Assembly: GCA_963277665.1 (NCBI GenBank)
Contig: OY728142.1
Span: 10,988,001 to 11,052,000 of the forward strand
Origin: Viscum album
Taxonomy: Eukaryota; Streptophyta; Magnoliopsida; Santalales; Viscaceae
Reading direction: 5' to 3'
Length of the DNA: 64,000 nt
Part shown: positions 47,071 through 58,949 of the stretch, piece by piece
Numbering within the stretch: the stretch's first letter is position 1
How the letters are laid out: each line of letters starts with the position of its first letter
Position numbers and translations under genes: made by a program
Notes under the pieces: model-generated
What the model saw: only the letters and a program-made list of their open reading frames with translations
The model's database searches: none
What the model was told of the DNA's origin: nothing

Positions 47071-48242
47071 AAATCGGATCCAATGGATCAAGTCAGGGAA
47101 TTATAGTCTTTATATCTAATTCTATTAATTTTTTTAACGCAAGTCTAAATACTAGTAATCAATTTTATCTCCAGACTAACATAGATGAATCAAGAAAGAA
47201 AAGTTGGGTTGATGAAGTAAAAGCTTCCTAAAACTTGAAGAATATGAATGAAGATATTGAATTGGATATTCCTTCTAAAAAAAATGTAAAGTTAGAGGTA
47301 ACAAATGTGTATCTCCTACTAATATTTCACTTGGACCTTAAACCAGGGAAAAAACTCTTTCAAAATGAGTCCTCTATTATAGAATTTCCTAGGGTTTTAC
47401 AATATCAAAACCTCATCAAGACTAAGGAATTTAATTGAAAGTAACAATATTTTCTTGTGTGTATTACTGAACCTATGATTAAATTTAGTTTGTTTAAGCT
47501 CTTTAATTATAACTATACTATATATGAATTTATTGGTTAAAACATTACACTATTTTTGTGGAGACCATTTTGGTTATCAAACTCAAAATGATCAATTTTA
47601 ATATTATTTAAATTGGACATCAATATATAAATTTTAGTATCACTTTAAGACACCTTAATTGTATTTTTTTTGAAAAATATTCCTTCAATTGTCATATCAA
47701 AATGAGAGGATTATTGAAGGATATTTGTCAGCATGCTTCCAATGTTAAGTAAAACTAGAATTTTCTTGGGGAATTAAAATATATTCTTAATATCAATGAA
47801 ATGATTAATAATAACATTGTTAGGGTTTCCTCGTATAATTTTTAATAAAGCATTCAATTGTGATTTTTATATGAAATCATCATTGTAGGGACTGAACTTA
47901 CTAAGGTAAGGTACATTGACAAGGGAAATCAAGCTAGTAAAATTGATTGAGAATTTGATTCTTTGATTTTCAATGATCCTTGACCTGTACATTCCTATAT
48001 TTTATATCCAAGGAATCACTTTAATCACTCTCCTATTTTGGTCTTTTTGAATATAAATGGTGAAAAAATATCTCCCTTTAAATTTAATAATTTCCATCTT
48101 GCTTTTGAGGAATGTACAGAGTTGGTTTTGGGGTAATGGGTTCAAAACACACTAAACATGCCATATAAAAAGTTACTTTAAAGCATGATAAGAATAAATT
48201 GGACCTTAAAGGATATAATAGATAAATTATATGTCTCTTAAT
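47071..48242. other. Unassigned AT-rich region
   Basis: No recognised element. The plus strand has KKSWVDEVKAS-like codons at about 47190-47225 and a 67-codon ORF (47235-47438) that runs on from it. They look slightly like the ORF1 linker of a plant LINE, but the match is too weak to call. Confidence 0.3.
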
Positions 48243-49614
48243 AATGATTGTGACAACCTAGGAGTAAATACCTATATCCGTATGGGTTGTGAACATTCAA
48301 AAGGAATTTGAATTTTGGATTTGGCAGGAGGTCTGTTTAGAAAATTTAGATTCAGAGTTCAATTCATGGTGTTGCAATTTCTCAATAAGATTTTTTTGGA
48401 TGTTGATCAAGGCCTGGATGGTAGAAAAACCACTTTGTTGATTGAGAGTAAGACTAAGAGCCCTTATTGAGAATTGTTCAGTTGTAGGTTGCACTGTAAC
48501 CCCTTCATCATGCTACAACGTCATGGTCATGACAAGACTACTTGAAATGAGGGGTATGAGGTTCTGCTGTAGTAGTTGTGCCATGACCTAATAGGGATCA
48601 GAATATAACAAGTACTGTCTAGGGACTTGGCTCTCTGTCTAGTGGTTTCATGCTGCGAAAGGAACTTAGCATATGAAGTTACACCATAATGTTTAAAAGG
48701 GCCTTAGGTAGTGCCTCTATCCATGAGACAACCATGATGTGACCCCATGGTCACATTGTGCTACCATCAGGTGAGGTTTCATTTCATGCTGTAACCATCT
48801 TGATCACTCCATTATTGAGGCCTATGTGTCTCTTAAATAAAGTAATTTTCATCTTTTCATCGCCAGGGGGATTTGAGTATTTGGGGGTCAGGGGAATTAG
48901 GGAGAGCCATTTTTTATTGGATCCTCTTATATTCACCCCCTTTGACACCCCTCCACTATGGGAAAATTTTAGTTCATTTTAGATATGATATCAGGCACAT
49001 TCATTCATTTATTTATCTCTCTTGTTTCTTCTCGGTTGGCTACTTATTTCATAGAACTATGAAAGGGTTTTGAAACCAATTCCATCAGAGCATGGTGGAA
49101 TCAGGTGAGGATAATAGAGGTTTTATATGGAATAGGAAAAGGATATCTTGAGATAGTATATGTACATCTTCACACACCAGTTTTATGGAGCTATGTCATT
49201 ATATATATTTTTTCAAGGGTGTTTTTCCAAAATTAAATTAAATAGTTGATTGAATTGAAACCAATTGTTGGAGATTTTTTGTGCCCTAGTTTTGGGGGCG
49301 TGCTAAGGGTGGTTCACACCCTATTGCCCAAGGTTTCAGTGAGCGATTGATGTATGGTGAGATTTTAGGAATTATTAATAATTAAATTAATTTTTGATAT
49401 AATTTTAAATTGTTAAAATGAATAGAATAATTAATTATAAATCATTTATAATTAATTATTTAATTCTATGGTGTGAGATAGGTGCTCGAGCTATGGATGT
49501 GAGCATGGATGTTCCTAGGAAGAGTTACCAGGTTGTGGAAATAAGAGGGGAATGGATTCATAAATGAGGTAAGTGGTTCCTTGAGCATACATTTATGGTA
49601 TATGAATTTATTTA
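48243..49614 (+). other. LTR-like host sequence left of Sirevirus B
   Basis: Begins TGTGACAACCTAGG and has degenerate palindromic words (for example CTACAACGTCATGGTCATGAC near 48512), similar in style to the U3 clusters of other Gypsy LTRs. It continues at 58950 once Sirevirus B is removed. Identity not settled; the two conserved LTR boxes were not found. Confidence 0.35.
49610..49614. repeat. Target site duplication ATTTA, left
   Basis: ATTTA abuts the LTR start TGTAGG at 49615 and recurs at 58945-58949. Confidence 0.92.
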
Positions 49615-50316
49615 TGTAGGATTGAATATGTATAATGATATACTCAAATACAAGAGGGGGGTGAATTGTATACTTTAAAAATTAATTTGGAACCTTTAAA
49701 GTTAGTATAAAAACTTTCTTAAGGAAAGTTTCTTAACCTTAAGGGAATCTGTTTCTTAAAGTTAGCTTTCAACTTTAAGAAAAACTTATTTTAACAAAGT
49801 TAAACAAAATTTATAAACCCTCTTAAAGAAACCTTTTCTTAAAATTTACAACCTTAAGATAAAAATTCAAGGAAGATTTTATTAAAAGAAATATTCTACC
49901 TTAAAGCATATAGAATATTTAATATAATCAGAGTAATAAAATTAGAAAGTATAAGAAAGTTATAATTTATAACTTTAACAAAGTTAAAATTGCAACGGAA
50001 TAAAAATGACTTGAAATAGAAAACAAGTAACAATAAGATTATTTTAACCCAAAGAGAAGGGTATCCAACAACCTTGGATAAAGGTTCATTGATTTATACT
50101 TTGAAGAAAGTCTGTCTTACCCGAACCCAGGTAAGACCTCAATAGGAATATTGGAATTTTTCTTGCTATCCTTGCAAGCCCTAGAGCTTTAAGGTAGTCA
50201 TAACCTCTATCTTCCTATCCCCGGAAGTCCTAGAACTTTAAGGTAGTCAGCACCACTGTCTTCCTATCCCCGGAAGCCCATGATCAGTATGATCAAATTC
50301 TATAAAAAGTAAGTCT

Positions 50317-50386
50317 GAACAAGTTGTTCACGCCCGAACAAGTTGTTCATACCCGAACAAGTTGTTCACGCCCGAACAAGTTGTTC
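50317..50386. repeat. Four GAACAA-G-TTGTTC palindromes, 19-bp period
   Basis: Perfect inverted repeats with a one-base centre at 50317-50329, 50336-50348, 50355-50367 and 50374-50386. The right LTR has only two (57965-57977 and 57984-57996, the latter followed by GCAAC). They lie about 125-190 nt downstream of the LTR TATA box. Confidence 0.9.
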
Positions 50387-50919
50387 ACGACATATACACT
50401 AAGCACTGAGAGTTATAAGAGCCTCTTTCTCTAGAAATCACTTCACAAAATTTGATCGCTTTTCTATTATTTGTATTTCATCACACTTTTATCTCATTCA
50501 AATGGACTCGTATTTATAGTAAAAATTTCTCAATGGTTGGCTCCACTCCAACAATCATATTTTCCTTAAATTTCGGAGGGACTTGGAAACATGTCAAACA
50601 GACAACGGTTAGTTTATAATAGATTTTACGACATCATTTCATGTTTAAGAAATGATGTTAAGATTAAGATAAATGTTAAGTATAAGAAGACATAGAATCT
50701 GATAATATTGAAATGATACATTAAAAAACTCTAACATTATCAAGAAAACAGATTCTTAAGAAAATTCAAATCGGGTTGAGAAAACATTATCACTATTTTG
50801 GCTATTGATATCATAAGATTGATATGAAATTTTTACCAGTATCGATATCATGAAAAATGGTATCATGTAGGCTTAAGTAAAACAATACATCAAAATATTA
50901 ATTACAACATAATGTTAAA

Positions 50920-51375
50920 TATGTAAGTAAAACATAATGAAAAATATATCGTAATGAAAAATATGTAAGTAAAACAGAATGACAAATCTGTAAGTAAACG
51001 TAATGAAAAATCTATAAGAAAAATAGAATGACAAATATTTAAGTAAATGTAATGAAAAATATGTAAGTAAAACAGAATGAAAAATCTATAAGAATAATGG
51101 AATGAAAAATCTGTAAGTATAATGGAATGAAAAATTTGTAAGTAAAACAGAATGATAAATCTGTAAGTATAACGGAATGAAAAATCTGTAAGTATAATAG
51201 AATGAAAAATCTGTAAGTATAACGGAATGAAAAATCTGTAAGTATAACGGAATGAAAAATCTGTAAGTAAAAGATAGTGAAAAATCTATAAGTATAACAG
51301 AATGAAAAATCTGTAAGTATAATAGAATAAAAAATCTGTAAGTATAACGGAATGACAAATCTGTAAGTATAACGA
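50920..51375. repeat. 25-bp tandem array in LTR U3 (left copy)
   Basis: About 18 units with AATGAAAAATCTGTAAGTAT cores. The right LTR array (58530-58865) has fewer units. This and the palindrome copy number explain most of the 164-bp LTR length difference. Confidence 0.9.
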
Positions 51376-51459
51376 AACTTCAGGAAAAGTGTTTGTGATT
51401 TTCAAAACATAAAACCATAAGGAATGGAGAAGTCATAAGAGAACCTTATTGACTCAATA

Positions 51460-51740
51460 ATCTCCCCCTTTTTGGAAAGCACAAATAACTTTGCTAAGGA
51501 ATAATATATTGTCTTAGAAAAAAAAGTAAGAAAAACTTATCTCCCCCTTTGAAAGAAATTTAGGATGGATACAAACTAACTCCCACTTAAGTTATGTTTC
51601 CCAAGGATTGTATTCTTGATCTTTTAGTATTTGGTTTTCTTTTTTAAGGAAATATCTCCCCCTTAGATAAACATATCTTCTTAAAAGAAACTTCCCCTTA
51701 CTTGGGCATTATTCTTTCTTACCATACTCCCCCTTTGGAG
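51460..51740 (-). promoter_or_regulatory. Multiple polypurine tracts before the 3' LTR
   Basis: On the minus strand AAAAAGGGGGAGAT touches the LTR and AAAGGGGGAGAT-like tracts recur at about 51540, 51655, 51687 and 51727. Same design as Sirevirus A. Confidence 0.8.
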
Positions 51741-51936
51741 TCTTCATTAAATTCTTCCTTCAAATAAATTCTCGTCCTTTGTGATTTTAAAAAAGTAATG
51801 GATAAGTATAGGATGTACCCGTAAGGTTAAGAAAACATACATGCGAAAGAAAAAGAAATATATTCAAGAGAATTATTAAAAAAAATTGGAAATGAAGTTT
51901 AGATTACAAAAAAACATCAGAATGTAAGAAAAAAAA

Positions 51937-54274
51937 TCATCCATTCTTCTTCTGCTCAGACAACATTTTCTTTATCAAAGATCCAAGTTTATTCACTTCC
52001 TTATGATCTTCTTGAAGCTTCTTTAACAAAATCTTCTGATCCTGGTTATTCTTTTATAAGAAAAATATCATTTCTTCTTGATCTTTGATTCTATCATCTT
52101 GATTTTTAATGAACTCCTCTTGAGTAGCCAGCTTTTTCACTAATTCATCTCTGACTTCTTTTTCACTGCTTAAAGACCGAGAAACGGAATTGATTTGGAT
52201 TAATTTCTCAGAAATAGATGCTATGAATTTTTTGAACTCGGATTCACAAGTATTGAAAGCTCTATCTGTTAAATCCATGAAGTCACTGAACTGTCTAAGC
52301 TCTTCATTGATGGTTTTGGTGTGGCTAAAGACTTTCTTGCAAGTTACCTTCTGAGATTTATAATCAATAAAAATATTGTTAAAATATTCTTCTTGCTTAA
52401 CCACCATGTCCATCAACATATTAGTATATTTAGTCTTTTGATTAGGGGTTTCTTGCATCATTTGATTCTAGGTGTCTATATTTGCAAGAACTGGAATAGT
52501 GCTGACCAAATTCCTTAAAGAAAGCTTGACAAAGTCATGCTCAAAAGAAGATGATGATTCAGAGTCAGAATCATCTTTTCCTTTCTCATCTCCTCTTGGA
52601 GTTAAGGAATCCAGTTTCTCTATCCTTTTGGAAGACTTTTGGGGCATTTATTTATCAGACGAGGCAACCATAACACTCTTTCCTTTGTCAAAATTTCGAA
52701 CTGGGGTTTGTTCATCGGATACTTAGATAACATTAAGATATCCCTGTTCGTCTTCTTCCCCTTGAAACTCTTCTTATTGAGTTCCTTCTTGTCTTTATTC
52801 TTCCTGGATCTCTTCCCCTTCATCAATTTGTTGTTCAACCTATTCTTTCTATTCTTCTTCCCTTTCAAAATCAACTTATTCTTCAAATTCAACTTCAAAT
52901 TCTTCTTCAATCTATTGTTATTCAAAAACAGATTTTTAAGTCTGAGGTGTTCTATTATATTCTTCCACTTCCCTTAGAATATCATCACTATCTTCTTGAA
53001 TAATCTGATCTTCCAATTATTGAACAAGTTATGATATTGTTAATACTTTCTTAGATTTATAAATTTCTAGAGTGGAAACCTGTTTCTTATGAATAACTTG
53101 AGATTCTAGTACTTCTTGAGATTTTTTCACTACTGCTTTCAGTAAAGACTGACATACTTGAGTTTCTGAGGATTTCTTTTTTAATAACTTCTCCTTATTT
53201 TCTTTTTCAATATTTTCATCTTGCTTAATTTTTAAGTCCTTAGCCTCTGCAGAATTTAAGCCAAAGGAAGGATAACCTTCCTTTCTGGTAGCTTCCATCT
53301 CTCTCCATTTTCAACTGTTGCATCAGAATAGGATTTTGGATTTTTACAGGAGGAGGTGTTGATACCAGATTAGCAGGAACCGGTGCCGGTAAGCTTGGTT
53401 CTTCAGGTTTCCTTTTCTTAGGTATCGATTTTGAAGACTCCAGAACATCAACCTTTTTCTGGACAACCAATTATTAAAAAATTTTGGATTTCGGCAAAAA
53501 CTCTACCTTCATTCTCCTAAGAGTATCATCGCTGAGCAACACAATCTTGAATGGCTTAGAAATTGATCGATAAGGGACATTAATCTCTTTAAGGCACATT
53601 ATGATTATCCTATAGATAGTTTCCAAATACATAAGTATTTGAGACCTGATGGTTCCACTTTTTATTGCATGGATGGTGAGGAAGATGTACTTGATCAAGT
53701 TGATCTTCCTTATATTGACAAGAAAATCTAATAGAAAGATATCGCATATCTTTAGAGAGTCCTTATCCCCTTTCCTTGGAATAAGAAAGCCTTTCATCCA
53801 TAGGGATACCAGCTTGTGATTTATTGTAAGATTTGTAATCTTTAGATTCTTAATATACTTAAGACCAAGGTAATCTAGAGCCTTGTGTTTTTCAAAATAA
53901 CCTTCCTTCGAGGGAAGTCTGTGAGAGCATAGAATAGCCTCTCCTTCATACGGTATCTTGAGAACATTTGTCTCCATCTTATAAGGAATTGTTTAAGTCT
54001 TGTCATAACATTTGAACTTAAACATATCCTTTCCATCCTTTTGAAATATTGTAATGGATTCATAGAATTGTATGACTAGATCAGGGTAAACTAGATCCTA
54101 ACTTTTCTCCTTAGCCACACATAAACTTTCCCATATGTTAGTTCTTATGAACATAGAAATGAGGGAGTCATATTTTTCAAAGAAATTTGGGCATACTAGT
54201 CTTTCCCTGAAGATTTACCAATCCTTTATTTCTTTTCTAATCGACATCTGATCTTCTGAGGATTCAAGAGACAT
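51937..54274 (-). pseudogene. Sirevirus B envelope-like protein, broken
   Basis: The minus strand starts MSLESSEDQMSIRKE at 54274. A domain alignable to Sirevirus A follows, with SLWMKGFLIPRKGDKDS and ICDIFLLDFLVNIRKIN (53474-53977). Then come a Pro-rich patch (53240-53470), a frameshift near 53310, a Glu-rich stretch with many stops (52550-53030) and a coiled-coil tail ending SEQKKNG at 51937. It has more damage than A. No clear membrane span. A TATA box lies 105 nt upstream of the ATG. Confidence 0.82.
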
Positions 54275-54378
54275 TCAAAGTGTAATAAAATGAAGAATCA
54301 AAATGTAGACTTTGAAGGCAACAGAACTTCGGCATAGAGATCAGAGAAGATGGTGTGGTGCTCATAAACAAAGCACTA

Positions 54379-54386
54379 CTTATATA
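54379..54386 (-). promoter_or_regulatory. Putative internal TATA box for the envelope-like gene
   Basis: On the minus strand TATATAAG, 105 nt before the envelope-like ATG. Position matches the TATA box of Sirevirus A (103 nt). Unlike A, a short upstream ATG ORF lies between box and ATG. Promoter activity is inferred. Confidence 0.5.
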
Positions 54387-54639
54387 GACATATCAATGAC
54401 CTTTCAACTTCCATAAGATAATCAAATGACTGAAAATAATCAGATTTGATCTGATGGTTGAGGATGATTGTAGAAAAAATGAATTCTGATCTTTTGATGT
54501 AAGGTAAATTAGGAATTGAAAATTTGGAAATATCAACAATTGAAGCTTAAAATTAGAAAATAAAGAGTAAGAAAGTTTACCTTTTGGAATACTATGAATA
54601 ATTTATCGATATTATAAGAATTATCTTGGAAGTTTTAGA

Positions 54640-54945
54640 TTCCATGAATTTCCATTCTGAGAATTTCAATTCCAAGAATTTAAATTCTGAGAATTTAAAT
54701 TCTGAGAATTTAAATTCCAAGAATTTCCATTCTGATAATTTCCATTCCAAGAGTTCCCATTCAGAGAGTTTCTATTCTAAGAGTTTCCATTCCAAGAATT
54801 TCCATTATAATAATTTCTATTTCTAGAATTTCCATTCTGAGATTTTCCATTTTGAGAGTTTCCATTCTGAGAGTTTCTATTCCGAGAATTTCCATTTTGA
54901 GAATTTCCATTCTAAGAATTTTTATTCCTAGAATTTCTTAATGAA
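54640..54945. repeat. 15-bp tandem array, about 20 units
   Basis: Units of AATTTCCATTCTGAG and variants (AAGAG, CCAAG endings). It lies between the envelope-like gene and the protease stub, where integrase-RT-RNase H should be and where Sirevirus A has its 37-bp array. Because 15 is a multiple of 3, the plus strand shows a 66-codon ORF of Asn/Ser/His repeats that is an artefact. Confidence 0.92.
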
Positions 54946-55019
54946 AAAAAAATATACAAAGATATATTTTCTTAAAGAAAGATAATTTTTCTTAAAGAAA
55001 TAGAAAACAATAAAGCATA

Positions 55020-55198
55020 TGTAATCCCCATATACTGACAATTTGTCTTTTAGAGTTATCTCTAAATATTACTTTTCCACCTTTAGTCATTAAAATATTT
55101 TTGAAATAATCTTTGTTACCATTCATGTGCCAGGAACATCCACTATCCATATATTTTATGTTGTTGGTACTTCCTTCATTATCTTGAAAAAGAAAGAG
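55020..55198 (-). pseudogene. Sirevirus B protease stub
   Basis: LFLFQDNE, then YMDSGCSWHMNGNKDYF and KVIFRDNSKRQIVSIWG, aligned with Sirevirus A protease (D-S-G motif intact). The reading ends near 55020 and no integrase follows. Confidence 0.85.
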
Positions 55199-55201
55199 TC
55201 A
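55199..55201 (-). other. Stop codon between gag and protease, shared with Sirevirus A
   Basis: TGA in WILKT-stop-LFLFQDNE. Same aligned position as TAA 16808-16810 of Sirevirus A. Confidence 0.7.
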
Positions 55202-57111
55202 GGTTTTTAGAATCCAAACTTTCTTGGTTCTAGAATTGTTAGATAATAAAATATTGGGTATCCACATTTGTTTAGAAAAGTAATCTTTATGAAACCCAAG
55301 GGATTGGAATTTATTTAAATAATAGTTCTTCTTCCAATGCCCACCACTTTGAAATTTAGTGCAAAAGGGAGCTATTGAAGGAACAAAATAATTGTTTCTA
55401 AAAATTGTTTTTTCATGAGAATAACCTAATCCTTGATTATTACCATGAGGTCAGATTTGAGAATACATCTTTTCAAAATTTTCCTTACCAGAAGTAAAAT
55501 TTTCAAGAAGTTTCTTCAATGAAAATATTTCAGACTTTAATCTCAAGACCAAATTTTTATCCTCTATAATAATAGATTTTGAGTTAATTTTATCCTCTAA
55601 AGAATCTTTTTCTAAAAATATATTTTTAAGATCATTAGAAAGTTTATCCTTCTTAGAATTAATATCCTCAAGTTTCTTAGAAATATTTTCTAAAACATCA
55701 TTTTTCTTATCAAGATCCTTGGTAAGATCTAAAATTTATTTTGTTAAAATAAATTCTCTATAATTTTCTTTTTCATGTTTCTTAAAAAATTTACAATTTT
55801 TAATTTTAAGAAACTTATAAAATCTAGAAACTTCCTCATAGGAAGTTAAATCATTATTATTGTTTGATGAAGAGGATTATTCATCTAAAGAAAAACTTTT
55901 ATTAGGAAAATTTTCACTTAAAGGAACATTGGTTAAGGATTCAGAAGTTCATACCTTATCCATAAAATAATGATTTTAAATTGGATCTCTGTCTATTAGA
56001 CCAATATTCTTTTGGTCAGAAGATTCATATTATAAAGAGTCATCAGAAGATTCTCCACCACTTGCACTCCAAGTGTCATTGTATTTCAAGGCTTTCTTAT
56101 TATTTGATATGTAGAGCTTCTTCTTGTTCCTCTCAGAATTTCGGTCTTTCTTGTCTCTTTTCTTAAGTAAGGGACAATCAGGTCTAATATGACCGGTTCT
56201 CCTGCATTCATAACATGTCACTTCTCCATATTTCTTTTCTTTTCCATATTTCTTCTTGTATTTATATTGAAAGTTCTTTTTTCCACAATCTTGTTCATTA
56301 TTTAAGCAAGATTGGATAACACATTTTCTAAAGCTTCACTTTCACTAGATTCAGATTGAATAAAAACCTTATTAGTTTTAGATCTTGTAATTCTATTAGG
56401 AGTCTTGGATTTCATATTATTTGAAGTAGTTGTAAAAGAAACACCTCTATTTTCATTCTTCTTCTTAATATTATCAACATCTCTCTTCATTCTGGTTTTA
56501 TGTTGAATAAGGGTTCCAGATAACTCATCAAGAGAAATCTGAGTAACTTTACTATTCTCATCTATAGTTGTCCTCTTGGATTCCCATTCATTAGGAATGA
56601 TTTCTATAATCTTGTCTACAAGAATCTCATCATATAAACCTTTCTCACCCATAGATTGTAAGTTGTTCACAATATTCATGAATCTTTGTTGTACCTTACA
56701 TATGGGTTCTCCATAAGGAAAATAGAAACCATGATACTCAACTCTGAGCATGGTTCTTCTAGTTTCAATGACTTTAGAAGTTCCAAATTGATTTACTTCA
56801 AGCTTCTTCCAAATGTTATTAGAATATTCACAAGATGAAATTTGGCTATATATATTTCTAGTCATGAAACAAAGAAAAGTATTTCATAACTTAAAGTTCA
56901 GTTGGTATTCCACCTTTTCTGGATTAGTGAAGGTTCTAAGTTCCTTATCAGGAATCTTATAATCTCTAGTTAACATAATGTAATTATCTACACCTTTTTT
57001 TATCACAAAGGTCTTCAATCTGTCTCTCCAGTAATCACAGTCATTTCCATCGAAGATCGGTGGTCTAGTAATATTGAGATTGTCCAGAGTTCCAACATGA
57101 ATGCCTTCCAT
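55202..57111 (-). pseudogene. Sirevirus B gag
   Basis: Starts MEGIHVGTLDNLN at 57111. The gag domain (FDGNDCDYWRDRLKTFVIKK, ETRRTMLRVEYHGFYFPYGE), CCHC knuckle CYECRRTGHIRPDC (about 56170-56215) and coiled-coil region (55560-55850) match Sirevirus A gag. TGA at 56884 replaces Cys; a stop at 56302 and a frameshift near 56280 lie before the knuckle. Near 55360-55400 the second knuckle-like motif has lost Cys (CTKFQSGGHW). Confidence 0.9.
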
Positions 57112-57249
57112 ACTAAAGGAAAATTTCTTTCCACAAAACTTGTTAACAATAAAATTTTGTAAACAAGGAAAAAAATATGAAGGAGTTAAGAACAATGAAA
57201 AATATTGAGCAAGAAAAATTATATGTGAATATAAGTATTTCAGATACCT

Positions 57250-57261
57250 ACTCTGATACAA
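57250..57261 (-). promoter_or_regulatory. Primer binding site of Sirevirus B
   Basis: On the minus strand TTGTATCAGAGT, 10 of 12 bases matching the initiator-Met site, two bases from the LTR. Confidence 0.85.
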
Positions 57262-57263
57262 AT

Positions 57264-58944
57264 TGTAGGATTGAATATGTATAATGAGATGCTCAAATAC
57301 AAGAGGGGGTGAATTGTATAGTTTAAAAATGCATTTGGAACCTCTAAAGTTAGTATACAAACTCTCTTAAGGAAAGTTTCTTAACCTTAAGGGAATTTGT
57401 TTCTTAAATTTAGATTTCAACATTAAGAAAAACTTATTTTAACAAAGTTAAACAAAATTAACAAACCCTCTTAAAGAAACCTTTTCTTAAACTTTACAAC
57501 CTTAAGATAAAAATTCAAGGAATATTTTCTTAAAATAAATATTCTACCTTAAAGAATATATAATCTTTAATATAATTAGAGTAACGGAATTAGAAAGTAT
57601 AAGAAAGTTATACTTTCTAACTTTAACAAAGTTAAAATTGCAGTAGAATAAAAACAAATTGAAATAGAAAACAAGTAACAATAAGATTCTTTTAACCCAA
57701 AGAGAAGGGTATCCAACAACCTTGGATAAAGGTTCCTTAATTTATACTTTCAAGAAATTCCGTCTTACCCAAACCTAGGTAAGCCCTCGATAAGAATATC
57801 GAAATCTATCTTGCTATCCTTGCAAGCCCTTGAGCTTTAAGGTAGTCAGAACCTCTATCTTCCTATCCCTATAAGTCCTCAAACTTTAAGGTAGTTGGCA
57901 CCTCTATCTTCCTATCCCCGGAAGCCCATTATCAGCACGATCAAATTCTGCACAAAGCAAGTCTGAACAAGTTGTTCATGCCTGAACAAGTTGTTCGCAA
58001 CATATGCACTAAGCAATGAGAGTTGTAAAAGCCTCTCTCTCTTAAAATCACCTCAAAAACTTTAATTGCTTTTCTATTCTCTATATTTCATCATAATTTT
58101 AGATCATTCAAATGGACTCGTATTTATAGGCAAAATTTCTCAACGGTTGGCTCCACTCCAATGATCATATTTTCCTTAAATTTCGGAGGGACCTAGACAC
58201 GTGTCAAACAGAAAATGGTTAGTTTATAACAGATTTCACAACATTGTTTCATGTATAATAAATGATGTTAATATTAAGATAAATGTTAAGTATAAGAAAA
58301 CATAAAATCCAATATAATTGAAATGATACATTAAACAACTCTAACATTATCAATAAAACTATTCTTAATAGAATGAAAATCAGATTGAGAAAAACGGTAT
58401 CACTGTTTTGGGTACCGGTATCATAATATCGGTATGGAATTTTTACCGGTATCAGTATCATGAAAAACGGTATCACGTAGGCTTAAGTAAAACAATATGT
58501 CGGAATCTTAAGTACACCATAATTTTAAATATGTAAGTAAAACATAATGAAAAATATATTGTAATGATAAATCTGGAAGTAAAACAGAATGAAAAATCTT
58601 TAAGTAAACATAATGAAAAATCTGTATGTAAAACGGAATGACAAATATTTAAGTAAACGTAATGAAAAATCTATAAGTAATACAAAATGAAAAATCTATA
58701 AGTATAACAGAATGAAAAATCTATAAGTATAACTAAATGAAAAATATGCAAGTAAAATAGAATGAAAAATCTGTAAGTATAACGGAAGGACAAATCTGTA
58801 AGTATAACATAATGAAAAATCTGTAGGTATAATGGAATGAAAAATATGTAAGTATAACAGAACTTAAGGAAAAGTGTTTGTGATTTTCAAAACATAAAAC
58901 CATAAGTAATAGAGAATTCATAAGAGAACCTCATTGATTCAACA
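57264..58944 (-). mobile_element. Sirevirus B 5' LTR
   Basis: 1681 bp, TGTAGG to TCAACA. TATA box (minus) at 58121-58128 within GCCTATAAATA, two palindromes (57965, 57984), a 25-bp array at 58530-58865. Confidence 0.92.
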
Positions 58945-58949
58945 ATTTA
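58945..58949. repeat. Target site duplication ATTTA, right
   Basis: Matches 49610-49614. Confidence 0.92.

Larger units (their letters stand above)
49615..51459 (-). mobile_element. Sirevirus B 3' LTR
   Basis: 1845 bp, TGTAGG to CTCAATA (CA changed to TA). It has AAGAGGGGGGTGAATTG near 49654, CTATCCCCGGAAG subrepeats (50155-50285), four GAACAAGTTGTTC palindromes, a minus-strand TATA box (50511-50518) and a 25-bp tandem array (50920-51375). The 90-codon minus-strand ORF over the array is a repeat artefact. Confidence 0.92.
49615..58944 (-). mobile_element. Sirevirus B: gag and envelope-like gene kept, most of pol missing
   Basis: A 9330-bp minus-strand element with two LTRs (49615-51459, 57264-58944), a 5-bp target duplication, primer site, gag, a protease stub, a 15-bp tandem array, an envelope-like ORF and multiple polypurine tracts. 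Integrase, RT and RNase H are absent between 55020 and 54950. About 15 differences in 210 compared LTR bases, by eye, make it older than Sirevirus A. It is a relative of A, not a copy: gag and envelope-like proteins align along their length but LTR repeats differ. Confidence 0.93.

Noticed and set aside
47235..47438. Possible LINE ORF1 fragment
   Set aside because: A few Lys/Trp/Glu residues resemble the linker, but no RNA-binding or zinc motif and no RT nearby.
51086..51358. Minus-strand ORF of FHSVILTDFS-type repeats
   Set aside because: Arises from the 25-bp LTR array and changes frame between the two LTRs.
52639..52977. 112-codon very hydrophobic plus-strand ORF that could be taken for a membrane protein
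   Set aside because: Antisense of the Lys/Glu-rich, A-rich part of the envelope-like gene; Phe and Leu runs follow from that composition.
54626..54826. Asn/Ser/His repeat protein on the plus strand
   Set aside because: Artefact of the 15-bp array, whose period is a multiple of three.
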